A stretch of DNA of 64,000 bases from Locusta migratoria. Its lineage: Eukaryota > Arthropoda > Insecta > Orthoptera > Acrididae. Shown in pieces: positions 13,201 to 27,500 of this stretch (within the stretch, counting starts at the first letter, position 1; each line of letters begins with the position of its first letter). Made by a program: the position numbers and the translations under genes. The notes beneath the pieces were generated by a model. The model saw only the letters and a list, made by a program, of their open reading frames with translations. It ran no database searches and was not told where the DNA came from. Where the stretch lies: assembly GCA_026315105.1 (NCBI GenBank), contig CM048744.1:351293168-351357167 (forward strand), given 5' to 3'.

Positions 13201-16200
13201 GGCGCTAGTCATTGTTCATTGTTGGCATAAATATAAACCTTGTGATGGAAACTGCTAGGTGTGAATTCTAGTAGTTATGTATTATATTACCTTGATGTAC
13301 GGCTAGTCCCCACAATTTAAATCAGGTGCTAGTCATTGTTCATTGTTGGCATATATATAAACCTTGTGATGGAAACTGCTAGGTGTGAATTCATAGTAGT
13401 TATGTATTATATTACCTTGATGTACGGCTAGTCACCACAATTTAAATCAGGTGCTAGTCATTGATCATTGTTGGCATAAATATAAACCTTGTGATGGAAA
13501 CTGCTAGGTGTGAGTTCTAGTAGTTATGTATTATATATTACCTTGATGTACGGCTAGTCCCCACAATTTAAATCAGGCGCTAGTCATTGTTCATTGTTGG
13601 CATAAATATAAACCTTGTAATGGAAACTGCTAGGTGTGAATTCATAGTAGTTATGTATTATATTACCTTGATGTACGGCTAGTCCCCACAATTTAAATCA
13701 GGCGCTAGTCATTGATCATTGTTGGCATAAATATAAACCTTGTGATGGAAACTGCTAGGTGTGAATTCTAGTAGTTATGTATTACATTACCTTAATGTAC
13801 GGCTAGTCCCCACAATTTAAATCAGCCGCTAGTCATTGTTCATTGTTGGCATAAATATAAACCTTGTGATGGAAACTGCTAGGTGTGAATTCTAGTAGTT
13901 ATGTATTATATTACCTAGATGTACAGCTAGTCCCCACAATTAAAATCAGGCGCTAGTCATTGTTCATTGTTGGCATAAATATAAACCTTGTGATGGAAAC
14001 TGCTAGGTGTGAATTCTAGTAGTTATGTATTATATTACCTTGATGTACGGCTAGTCCCCACAATTTAAATCAGGCGCTAGTCATTGTTCATTGTTGGCAT
14101 AAATATAAACTTTGTGATGGAAACTGCTAGGTGTGAATTCTAGTAGTTATGTATTATATTTCCTTGATGTACGGCTAGTCCCCACAATTTAAATCAGGCG
14201 CTAGTCATTGATCATTGTTGGCATAAATATAAACCTTGCGATGGAAACTGCTAGGTGTGAATTCTAGTAGTTATGTATTATATTACCTTGATGTACGGCT
14301 AGTCCCCACAATTTAAATGCGGTGCTAGTCATTGTTCATTGTTGGCATAAATATAAACCTTGTGATGGAAACTGCTAGGTGTGAATTCTAGTAGTTATGT
14401 ATTATATTACCTTGATGTACAGCTAGTCCCCACAATTTAAATCAGGTGCTAGTCATTGTTCATTGTTGGCATAAATATAAACCTTGTGATGGAAACTGCT
14501 AGGTGTGAATTCATAGTAGTTATGTATTATATTACCTTGATGTACGGCTAGTCACCACAATTTAAATCAGGTGCTAGTCATTGATCATTGTTGGCATAAA
14601 TATAAACCTTGTGATGGAAACTGCTAGGTGTGAGTTCTAGCAGTTATGTATTATATATTACCTTGATGTACGGCTAGTCCCCACCATTTAAATCAGGCGC
14701 TAGTCATTGTTCATTGTTGGCATAAATATAAACCTTGTGATGGAAACTGCTAGGTGTGAGTTCTAGTAGTTATGTATTATATATTACCTTGATGTACGGC
14801 TAGTCCTCACAATTTAAATCAGGCGCTAGTCATTGTTCATTGTTGGCATAAATATAAACCTTGTAATGGAAACTGCTAGGTGTGAATTCATAGTAGTTAT
14901 GTATTATATTACCTTGATGTACGGCTAGTCCCCACCATTAAAATCAGGCGCTAGTCGTTGTTCATTGTTGGCATAAATATAAACATTGTGATGGAAACTG
15001 CTAGGTGTGAGTTCTAGTAGTTATGTATTATATATTACCTTGATGTACGGGTAGTCCCCACAATTTAAATAAGGCGCTAGTCATTGTTCATTGTTGGCTT
15101 AAATATAAAACTTGCGATGGAAACTGCTAGGTGTGAATTCTAGTAGTTATGTATTATATTACCTTGATGTACGGCTAGTCCCCACAATTTAAATCAGGCG
15201 CTAGTCATTGTTCATTGTTGGCATAAATATAAACCTTGTGATGGAAACTGCTAGGTGTGAATTCTAGTAGTTATGTATTATATTACCTTGATGTACGGCT
15301 AGTCCCCACAATTAAAATCAGGCGCTAGTCATTGTTCATTGTTGGCATAAATATAAACCTTGTGATGGAAACTGCTATGTGCAAATTCTAGTAGTTATGT
15401 ATTATATTACTTTGATGTACGGCTAGTCCCCACAATTTAAATCAGGCGCTAGTCATTGTTCATTGTTGGCATAAATATAAACCTTGTGATGGAAACTGCG
15501 AGGTGTCATTTCCTGTAGTTATGTATTATATTACCTTGATGTACGGCTAGTCCCCACAATTTAAATCAGGCGCTAGTCATTGTTCATTGTTGGCATAAAT
15601 ATAAACCTTGTGATGGAAACCGCTAGGTGTGAATTCTAGTAGTTATGTATTATATTACCTTGATGTACGGCTAGTCCCCACAATTTAAATCCGGTGCTAG
15701 TCATTGTTCATTGTTGGCATAAATATATACCTTGTGATGGAAACTGCGAGGTGTCATTTCCTGTAGTTATGTATTATATTACCTTGATGTACGGCTAGTC
15801 CCCACAATTTAAATCAGGCGCTAGTCATTGTTCATTGTTGGCATAAATATATACCTTGTGATGGAAACTGCTAGGTGTGAATTCTAGTAGTTATGTATTA
15901 TATTACTTTGATGTACGGCTAGTCCCCACAATTTAAATCAGGCGCTAGTCATTGTTCATTGTTGGCATAAATATAAACCTTGTGATGGAAACTGCGAGGT
16001 GTCATTTCCTGTAGTTATGTATTATATTACCTTGATGTACGGCTAGTCCCCACAATTTAAATCAGGCGGTAGTCATTGTTCATTGTTGGCATAAATATAA
16101 ACCTTGTGATGGAAACTGCTAGGTGTGAATTCTAGTAGTTATGTATTATATTACCTTGATGTACGGCTAGTACCCACAATTTAAATCAGGTGCTAGTCAT

Positions 16201-19200
16201 TGTTCATTGTTGGCATAAATATAAACCTTGTGATGGAAACTGCTAGGTGTGAGTTCTAGTAGTTATGTATTATATATTACCTTGATGTACGGCTAGTCCC
16301 CACAATTTAAATCAGGCGCTAGTCATTGTTCATTGTTGGCATAAATATCAACATTGTGATGGAAACTGCTAAGTGTGAATTCTAGTAGTTATGTATTATA
16401 TTACCTTGATGTACGGCTAGTCCCCACAATTAAAATCAGGCGCTAGTCATTGATCATTGTTGGCATAAATATAAACCTTGTGATGGAAACTGCTAGGTGT
16501 GAATTCATAGTAGTTATGTATTATATTACCTTGATGTACGGCTAGTCACCACAATTTAAATCAGGTGCTAGTCTTTGATCATTGTTGGCATAAATATAAA
16601 CCTTGTGATGGAAACTGCTAGGTGTGAGTTCTAGTAGTTATGTATCATATATTACCTTGATGTACGGCTAGTCCCCACAATTTAAATCAGGCGCTAGTCA
16701 TTGTTCATTGTTGGCATAAATATAAACCTTGTAATGGAAACTGCTAGGTGTGAATTCATAGTAGTTATGTATTATATTACCTTGATGTACGGCTAGTCCC
16801 CACCATTTAAATCAGGCGCTAGTCATTGTTCATTGTTGGCATAAATATAAACCTTGTGATGGAAACTGCTAGGTGTGAGTTCTAGTAGTTATGTATTATA
16901 TATTACCTTGATGTACGGCTAGTCCCCACAATTTAAATCAGGCGCTAGTCATTGTTCATTGTTGGCATAAATATAAACCTTGTAATGGAAACTGCTAGGT
17001 GTGAATTCATAGTAGTTATGTATTATATTACCTTGATGTGAGGCTAGTCCCCACCATTAAAATCAGGCGCTAGTCATTGTTCATTGTTGGCATAAATATA
17101 AACCTTGTGATGGAAACTGCTAGGTGTGAGTTCTAGTAGTTATGTATTATATATTACCTTGATGTACGGCTAGTCCCCACAATTTAAATCAGGCGCTAGT
17201 CATTGTTCATTGTTGGCATAAATATAAACCTTGTAATGGAAACTGCTAGGTGTGAATTCATAGTAGTTATGTATTATATTACCTTGATGTGAGGCTAGTC
17301 CCCACCATTAAAATCAGGCGCTAGTCATTGTTCATTGTTGGCATAAATATAAACCTTGCGATGGAAACTGCTAGGTGTGAATTCAAGTAGTTATGTATTA
17401 TATTACCTTGATGTACGGCTAGTCCCCACAATTTAAATCAGGCGCTAGTCATTGTTCATTGTTGGCATAAATATAAACCTTGTGATGGAAACTGCTAGGT
17501 GTGAATTCTAGTAGTTATGTATTATATTACCTTGATTTACGGCTAGTCCCCACAATTTAAATCAGGCGCTAGTCATTGATCATTGTTGGCATAAATATAA
17601 ACCTTGTGATGGAAACTGCAAGGTGTGAATTCTAGTAGTTATGTATTATATTACTTTGATGTACGGCTAGTCCCCACAATTTAAATCAGGCGCTAGTCAT
17701 TGTTCATTGTTGGCATAAATATAAACCTTGTGATGGAAACTGCGAGATGTCATTTCCCGTAGTTATGTATTATATTACCTTGATGTACGGCTAGTCCCCA
17801 CAATTTAAATCAGTCGCTAGTCATTGTTCATTGTTGGCATAAATATAAACCTTGTGATGGAAACTGCTAGGTGTGAATTCTAGTAGTTATGTATTATATT
17901 ACTTTGATGTACGGCTAGTCCCCACAATTTAAATCAGGCGCTAGTCATTGTTCATTGTTGGCATAAATATAAACCTTGTGATGGAAACTGCGAGGTGTCA
18001 TTTCCTGTAGTTATGTATTATATTACCTTGATGTACGGCTAGTCCCCACAATTTAAATCAGGCGCTAGTCATTGTTCATTGTTGGCATAAATATAAACCT
18101 TGTGATGGAAACTGCTAGGTGTGAATTCTAGTAGTTATGTATTATATTACCTTGATGTACGGCTAGTCACCACAATTTAAACCAGGTGCTAGTCATTGTT
18201 CATTGTTGGCATAAATATAAACCTTGTGATGGAAACTGCTAGGTGTGAGTTCTAGTAGTTATGTATTATATATTACCTTGATGTACGGCTAGTCCCCACA
18301 ATTTAAATCAGGCGCTAGTCATTGTTCATTGTTGGCATAAATATCAACATTGTGATGGAAACTGCTAAGTGTGAATTCTAGTAGTTATGTATTATATTAC
18401 TTTGATGTACGGCTAGTCCCCACAATTTAAATCAGGCGCTAGTCATTGTTCATTGTTGGCATAAATATAAACCTTGTGATGGAAACTGCTAGGTGTGAAT
18501 TCTAGTAGGTATGTATTATATTACCTTGATGTACGGCTAGTCACCACAATTTAAATCAGGTGCTAGTCATTGTTCATTGTTGGCATAAATATAAACCTTG
18601 TGATGGAAACTGCTAGATGTGAGTTCTAGTAGTTATGTATTATATATTACCTTGATGTACGGCTAGTTCCCACAATTTAAATCAGGCGCTAGTCATTGTT
18701 CATTGTTGGCATAAATATAAACCTTGTGATGGAAACTGCTAGGTGTGAATTCTAGTAGTTATGTATTATATTACCTTGATGTACGGCTAGTCCCCACAAT
18801 TTAAATCAGGCGCTAGTCATTGATCATTGTTGGCATAAATATGAATCTTGTGTTGGAAACTGCGAGGTGTCATTTCCCGTAGTTATGTATTATATTACCT
18901 TGATGTACGGCTAGTCCCCACAATTTAAATCAGGCGCTAGTCATTGTTCATTGTTGGCATAAATATAAACCTTGTGATGGAAACTGCTAGGTGTGAATTC
19001 TAGTAGTTATGTATTATATTACCTTGATGTACGGCTAGTCCCCACAATTTAAATCAGGCGCTAGTAATTATTCATTGTTAGCATAAATATAAACCTTGTG
19101 ATGGAAACTGCTAGGTGTGAATTCTAGTAGTTATGTATTATATTACCTTGATGTACGGCTAGTCCCCACAATTTAAATAAGGCGCTAGTCATTGTTCATT

Positions 19201-19560
19201 GTTGGCATAAATATAAACCTTGTAATGGAAACTGCTAGTTGTGAATTCTAGTAGTTATGTATTATATTACCTTGATGTACGGCTAGTCACCACAATTTAA
19301 ATCAGGCGCTAGTCATTGATCATTGTTGGCATAAATATAAACCTTGTGATGGAAACTGCTAGGTGTGAATTCTAGTAGTTATGTATTACATTACCTTAAT
19401 GTACGGCTAGTCCCCACAATTTAAATCAGCCGCTAGTCATTGTTCATTGTTGGCATAAATATAAACCATGTGATGGAAACTGCTAGGTGTGAATTCTAGT
19501 AGTTATGTATTATATTACCTAGATGTACGGCTAGTCCCCAAATTAAAATCAGGCGCTAGT
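7110..19560. repeat. Super-repeat of about 50 monomers, period about 6.23 kb, two copies
   Basis: Offsets of about 6230 bp link both the 25-mer block and the dissimilar block that follows it: TATTACATTACCTTAA at 7564 and 13795, ATATCAACAT at 12111 and 18341, GGCTAGTTCC at 12431 and 18661. The unit is thus a 25-mer plus a different stretch of about 25 monomers, duplicated together. This is a third level of organisation above the monomer and the 25-mer. Confidence 0.8.
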
Positions 19561-20050
19561 CATTGTTCATTGTTGGCATAAATATAAACCTTGTGATGGA
19601 AACTGCTAGGTGTGAATTCTAGTAGTTATGTATTATATTACCTTGATGTACAGCTAGTCCCCACAATTTAAATCAGCCGCTAGTCATTGTTCATTGTTGG
19701 CATAAATATAAACCTTGTGATGGAAACTGCTTGGTGTGAATTCTAGTAGTTATGTATTATATTTCCTTGATGTACGGCTAGTCCCCACAATTTAAATCAG
19801 GCGCTAGTCATTGATCATTGTTGGCATAAATATAAACCTTGTGATGGAAACTGCTAGGTGTGAATTCTAGTAGTTATGTATTATATTACCTTGATGTACG
19901 GCTAGTCCCCACAATTTAAATCCGGTGCTAGTCATTGTTCATTGTTGGCATAAATCTAAACCTTGTGATGGAAACTGCGAGTTGTCGTTTCCTGTAGTTA
20001 TGTATTATATTACCTTGATGTACGGCTAGTCCCCACAATTTAAATCAGGT

Positions 20051-23000
20051 GCTAGTCATTGTTCATTGTTGGCATAAATATAAACCTTGGGATGGAAACT
20101 GCTAGGTGTGAATTCATAGTAGTTATGTATTATATTACCTTGATGTACGGCTAGTCACCACAATTTAAATCAGGTGCTAGTCATTGATCATTGTTGGCAT
20201 AAATATAAACCTTGTGATGGAAACTGCTAGGTGTGAGTTCTAGTAGTTATGTATTATATATTACCTTGATGTACGGCTAGTCCCCACAATTTAAATCAGG
20301 CGCTAGTCATTGTTCATTGTTGGCATAAATATAAACCTTGTAATGGAAACTGCTAGGTGTGAATTCATAGTAGTTATGTATTATATTACCTTGATGTACG
20401 GCTAGTCCCCACCATTTAAATCAGGCGCTAGTCATTGTTCATTGTTGGCATAAATATAAACCTTGTGATGGAAACTGCTAGGTGTGAGTTCTAGTAGTTA
20501 TGTATTATATATTACCTTGATGTACGGCTAGTCCCCACAATTTAAATCAGGCGCTAGTCATTGTTCATTGTTGGCATAAATATAAACCTTGTAATGGAAA
20601 CTGCTAGGTGTGAATTCATAGTAGTTATGTATTATATTACCTTGATGTGAGGCTAGTCCCCACCATTAAAATCAGGCGCTAGTCATTGTTCATTGTTGGC
20701 ATAAATATAAACCTTGTGATGGAAAATGCTAGTTGTGAGTTCTAGTAGTTATGTATTATATATTACCTTGATGTACGGGTAGTCCCCACAATTTAAATAA
20801 GGCGCTAGTCATTGTTCATTGTTGGCATAAATATAAACCTTGCGATGGAAACTGCTAGGTGTGAATTCTAGTAGTTATGTATTATATTACCTTGATGTAC
20901 GGCTAGTCCCCACAATTTAAATCAGGCGCTAGTCATTGTTCATTGTTGGCATAAATATAAACCTTGTGATGGAAACTGCTAGGTGTGAATTCTAGTAGTT
21001 ATGTATTATATTACCTTGATGTACGGCTAGTCCCCACAATTTAAATCAGGCGCTAGTCATTGATCATTGTTGGCATAAATATAAACCTTGTGATGGAAAC
21101 TGCGAGGTGTGAATTCTAGTAGTTATGTATTACATTACCTTGATGTACGGCTAGTCCCCACAATTTAAATCAGGCGCTAGTCATTGATCATTGTTGGCAT
21201 AAATATAAATCTTGTGATGGAAACTGCTAAGTGTGAATTCTAGTAGTTATGTATTATATTACCTTGATGTACGGCTAGTCCCCACAATTTTAATCAGGCG
21301 CTAGTCATTGTTCATTGTTGGCATAAATATAAACCTTGTGATGGAAACTGCTAGGTGTGAATTCTAGTAGGTATGTATTATATTACCTTGATGTACGGGT
21401 AGTCACCACAATTTAAATCAGGTGCTAGTCATTGTTCATTGTTGGCATAAATATAAACCTTGTGATGGAAACTGCTAGGTGTGAGTTCCAGTAGTTATGT
21501 ATTATATATTACCTTGATGTACGGCTAGTTCCCACAATTTAAATCAGGCGCTAGTCATTGTTCATTGTTGGCATAAATATAAACCTTGTGATGGAAACTG
21601 CTAGGTGTGAATTCTAGTAGTTATGTATTATATTACCTTGATGTACGGCTAGTCCCCACAATTTAAATCAGGCGCTAGTCATTGATCATTGTTGGCATAA
21701 ATATAAACCTTGTGATGGAAACTGCGAGATGTCATTTCCCGTAGTTATGTATTATTTTACCTTGATGTACGGCTAGTCCCCACAATTTAAATCAGGCGCT
21801 AGTCATTGTTCATTGTTGGCATAAATATAAACCTTGTGATGGAAACTGCAAGGTGTGAATTCTAGTAGTTATGTATTATATTACTTTGATGTACGGCTAG
21901 TCCCCACAATTTAAATCAGGCGCTAGTCATTGTTCATTGTTGGCATAAATATAAACCTTGTGATGGAAACTGCGAGGTGTCGTTTCCTGTAGTTATGTAT
22001 TATATTACTTTGATGTACGGCTAGTCCCCACAATTTAAATCAGGCTCTAGTCATTGTTCATTGTTGGCATAAATATAAACCTTGCGATGGAAACTGCTAG
22101 GTGTGAATTCTAGTAGTTATGTATTATATTACCTTGATGTACGGCTAGTCCCCACAATTTAAATCCGGTGCTAGTCATTGTTCATTGTTGGCATAAATAT
22201 AAACCTTGTGATGGAAACTGCTAGATGTGAATTCTAGTAGTTATGTATTATATTACCTTGATGTACGGCTAGTCCCCACAATTTAAATCAGGTGCTAGTC
22301 ATTGTTCATTGTTGGCATAAATATAAACCTTGTGATGGAAACTGCTAGGTGTGAATTCATAGTAGTTATGTATTATATTACCTTGATGTACGGCTAGTCA
22401 CCACAATTTAAATCAGGTGCTAGTCATTGATCATTGTTGGCATAAATATAAACCTTGTGATGGAAACTGCTAGGTGTGAGTTCTAGTAGTTATGTATTAT
22501 ATATTACCTTGATGTACGGCTAGTCCCCACAATTTAAATCAGGCGCTAGTCATTGTTCATTGTTGGCATAAATATAAACCTTGTAATGGAAACTGCTAGG
22601 TGTGAATTCATAGTAGTTATGTATTATATTACCTTGATGTACGGCTAGTCCCCACCATTTAAATCAGGCGCTAGTCATTGTTCATTGTTGGCATAAATAT
22701 AAACCTTGTGATGGAAACTGCTAGGTGTGAGTTCTAGTAGTTATGTATTATATATTACCTTGATGTACGGCTAGTCCCCACAATTTAAATCAGGCGCTAG
22801 TCATTGTTCATTGTTGGCATAAATATAAACCTTGTAATGGAAACTGCTAGGTGTGAATTCATAGTAGTTATGTATTATATTACCTTGATGTGAGGCTAGT
22901 CCCCACCATTAAAATCAGGCGCTAGTCATTGTTCATTGTTGGCATAAATATAAACCTTGTGATGGAAACTGCTAGGTGTGAGTTCTAGTAGTTATGTATT

Positions 23001-24530
23001 ATATATTACCTTGATGTACGGGTAGTCCCCACAATTTAAATAAGGCGCTAGTCATTGTTCATTGTTGGCATAAATATAAACCTTGCGATGGAAACTGCTA
23101 GGTGTGAATTCTAGTAGTTATGTATTATATTACCTTGATGTACGGCTAGTCCCCACAATTTAAATCAGGCGCTAGTCATTGTTCATTGTTGGCATAAATA
23201 TAAACCTTGTGATGGAAACTGCTAGGTGTGAATTCTAGTAGTTATGTATTATATTACCTTGATGTACGGCTAGTCCCCACAATTTAAATCAGGCGCTAGT
23301 CATTGATCATTGTTGGCATAAATATAAACCTTGTGATGGAAACTGCGAGGTGTGAATTCTAGTAGTTATGTATTATATTACCTTGATGTACGGCTAGTCC
23401 CCACAATTTAAATCAGGCGCTAGTCATTGATCATTGTTGGCATAAATATAAATCTTGTGATGGAAACTGCTAAGTGTGAATTCTAGTAGTTATGTATTAT
23501 ATTACCTTGATGTACGGCTAGTCCCCACAATTTAAATCAGGCGCTAGTCATTGTTCATTGTTGGCATAAAAATAAACCTTGTGATGGAAACTGCTAGGTG
23601 TGAATTCTAGTAGGTATGTATTATATTACCTTGATGTACGGGTAGTCACCACAATTTAAATCAGGTGCTAGTCATTGTTCATTGTTGGCACAAATATAAA
23701 CCTTGTGATGGAAACTGCTAGGTGTGAGTTCCAGTAGTTATGTATTATATATTACCTTGATGTACGGCTAGTTCCCACAATTTAAATCAGGCGCTAGTCA
23801 TTGTTCATTGTTGGCATAAATATAAACCTTGTGATGGAAACTGCTAGGTGTGAATTCTAGTAGTTATGTATTATATTACCTTGATGTACGGCTAGTCCCC
23901 ACAATTTAAATCAGGCGCTAGTCATTGATCATTGTTGGCATAAATATAAACCTTGTGATGGAAACTGCGAGATGTCATTTCCCGTAGTTATGTATTATTT
24001 TACCTTGATGTACGGCTAGTCCCCACAATTTAAATCAGGCGCTAGTCATTGTTCATTGTTGGCATAAATATAAAACTTGTGATGGAAACTGCTAGGTGTG
24101 AATTCTAGTAGTTATGTATTATATTACTTTGATGTACGGCTAGTCCCCACAATTTAAATCAGGCGCTAGTCATTGTTCATTGTTGGCATAAATATAAACC
24201 TTGTGATGGAAACTGCGAGGTGTCGTTTCCTGTAGTTATGTATTATATTACCTTGATGTACGGCTAGTCCCCACAATTTAAATCAGGCTCTAGTCATTGT
24301 TCATTGTTGGCATAAATATAAACCTTGTGATGGAAACTGCTAGGTGTGAATTCTAGTAGTTATGTATTATATTACCTTGATGTATGGCTAGTCCCCACAA
24401 TTTAAATCAGGCGCTAGTCATTGTTCATTGTTGGCATAAATATAAACCTTGTGATGGAAACTGCTAGGTGTGAATTCTAGTAGTTATGTATTATATTACC
24501 TTGATGTACGGCTAGTCACCACAATTTAAA
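20051..24530. repeat. Higher-order repeat, 18 monomers, period 2243 bp, two tandem copies
   Basis: The variant AAATCTTGTGATGG lies at 21210 and 23453, the TATTATTTTACC monomer near 21750 and 23994, GTGTCGTTTCCTG near 21978 and 24221, and CAGGCTCTAG near 22042 and 24285, all about 2243 bp apart. Outside 20051-24530 the correspondence breaks: the monomers before 20051 and after 24413 differ between copies. Confidence 0.85.
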
Positions 24531-27500
24531 TCAGGTGCTAGTCATTGTTCGTTGTTGGCATAAATATAAACCTTGTGATGGAAACTGCTAGGTGTGAGTT
24601 CTAGTAGTTATGTATTATATATTACCTTGATGTACGGCTAGTCCCCACAATTTAAATCAGGCGCTAGTCATTGTTCATTGTTGGCATAAATATCAACATT
24701 GTGATGGAAACTGCTAAGTGTGAATTCTAGTGGTTATGTATTATATTACCTTGATGTACGGCTAGTCCCCACAATTTAAATCAGGCGCTAGTCATTGTTC
24801 ATTGTTGGCATAAATATAAACCTTGTGATGGAAACTGCTAGGTGTGAATTCTAGTAGTTATGTATTATATTACCTTGATGTACGGCTAGTCACCACAACT
24901 TAAATCAGGTGCTAGTCATTGTTCATTGTTGGCATAAATATAAACCTTGTGATGGAAACTGCTAGGTGTGAGTTCTAGTAGTTATGTATTATATATTACC
25001 TTGATGTACGGCTAGTTCCCACAATTTAAATCAGGCGCTAGTCATTGTTCATTGTTGGCATAAATATAAACCTTGTGATGGAAACTGCTAGGTGTGAATT
25101 CTAGTAGGTATGTATTATATTACCTTGATGTACGGCTAGTCCCCACAATTTAAATCAGGCGCTAGTCATTGTTCATTGTTGGCATAAATATAAACCTTGT
25201 GATGGAAACTGCGAGGTGTCATTTCCCGTAGTTATGTATTATACTACCTTGATGTACGGCTAGTCCCCACAATTTAAATCAGGCGCTAGTCATTGTTCAT
25301 TGTTGGCATAAATATAAACCTTGTGATGGAAACTACTAGGTGTGAATTCTAGTAGTTATGTATTATATTACCTTGATGTACGGCTAGTCCCCACAATTTA
25401 AATCAGGCGCTAGTAATTATTCATTGTTAGCATAAATATAAACCTTGTGATGGAAACTGCTAGGTGTGAATTCTAGTAGTTATGTATTATATTATCTTGA
25501 TGTACGGCTAGTCCCCAAAATTTAAATAAGGCGCTAGTCATTGTTCATTGTTGGCATAAATATAAACCTTGTTATGGAAACTGCGAGGTGTGAATTCTAG
25601 TAGTTATGTATTATATTACCTTGATGTACGGCTAGTCCCCACAATTTAAATCAGGCGCTAGTCATTGTTCATTGTTGGCATAAATATAAACCTTGTGATG
25701 GAAACTGCTAGGTGTGAATTCTAGTAGTTATGTATTATATTACCTTGAGGTACAGCTAGTCCCCACAATTTAAATCAGGCGCTAGTCATTGTTCATTGTT
25801 GGCATAAATATAAACGTTGTGATGGAAACTGCTAGGTGTGAATTCTAGTAGTTATGTATTATATTACCTTGATGTACGGCTAGTCCCCACAATTTAAATC
25901 AGGCGCTAGGCAGTGTTCATTGTTGGCATAAATATAAACCTTGTGATGGAAACTGCTAGGTGTGAATTCTAGTAGTTATGTATTATATTACCGTGATGTT
26001 CGGCTAGTCCCCACAATTTAAATCAGGCGCTAGTCATTGTTCATTGTTGGCATATATATAAACGTTGTGATGGAAACTGCTAGGTGTGAATTCTAGTAGT
26101 TATGTATTATATTACCTTGATGTACGGCTAGTCCGCACAATTTAAATCAGGCGCTAGTCATTGTTCATTGTTGGCATAAATATAAACCTTGTGATGGAAA
26201 CTGCTAGGTGTGAATTCTAGTAGTTATGTATTATATTACCTTGATGTACGGCTAGTCCCCACAATTTAAATCAGGCGCTAGTCATTGTTCATTGTTGGCA
26301 TAAATATAAACCTTGTGATGGAAACTGCTAGGTGTGAATTCATAGTAGTTATGTATTATATTACCTTGATGTACGGCTAGTCACCACAATTTAAATCAGG
26401 TGCTAGTCATTGATCATTGTTGGCATAAATATAAACCTTGTGATGGAAACTGCTAGGTGTGAGTTCTAGTAGTTATGTATTATATATTACCTTGATGTAC
26501 GGCTAGTCCCCACAATTTAAATCAGGCGCTAGTCATTGTTCATTGTTGGCATAAATATAAACCTTGTAATGGAAACTGCTAGGTGTGAATTCATAGTAGT
26601 TATGTATTATATTACCTTGATGTACGGCTAGTCCCCACAATTAAAATCAGGCGCTAGTCATTGTTCATTGTTGGCATAAATATAAACCTTGTGATGGAAA
26701 CTGCTAGGTGTGAATTCTAGTAGTTATGTATTATATTACCTTGATGTACGGCTAGTCCCCACAATTTAAATCAGGCGCTAGTCATTGTTCATTGTTGGCA
26801 TAAATATAAACCTTGTGATGGAAACTGCTAGGTGTGAATTCTAGTAGTTATGTATTATATTACCTTTATGTACGGCTTGTCCCCACAATTTAAATCCGGT
26901 GCTAGTCATTGTTCATTGTTGGCATAAATATAAACCTTGTGATGGAAACTGCTAGGTGTGAATTCTAGTAGTTATGTATTACATTACCTTAATGTACGGC
27001 TAGTCCCCACAATTTAAATCAGGCGCTAGTCATTGTTCATTGTTGGCATAAATATAAACCTTGTGATGGAAACTGCTAGGTGTGAATTCTAGTAGTTATG
27101 TATTATATTACCTTTATGTACGGCTAGTCCCCACAATTTAAATCAGGTGCTAGTCATTGTTCATTGTTGGCATAAATATAAACCTTGTGATGGAAACTGC
27201 TAGGTGTGAATTCTAGTAGTTATGTATTATATTACCTTGATGTACGGCATTCCCCACAATTTAAATCAGGCGCTAGTCATTGTTCATTGTTGGCATAAAT
27301 ATAAACCTTGTGATGGAAACTGCTAGGTGTGAATTCTAGTAGTTATGTATTATATTACCTTGATGTATGGCAAGTCCCCACAATTTAAATCAGGCGCTAG
27401 TCATTGATCATTGTTGGCATAAATATAAACCTTGTGATGGAAACTGCTAGGTGTGAATTCTAGTAGTTATGTATTATATTACCTTGATGTACGGCTAGTC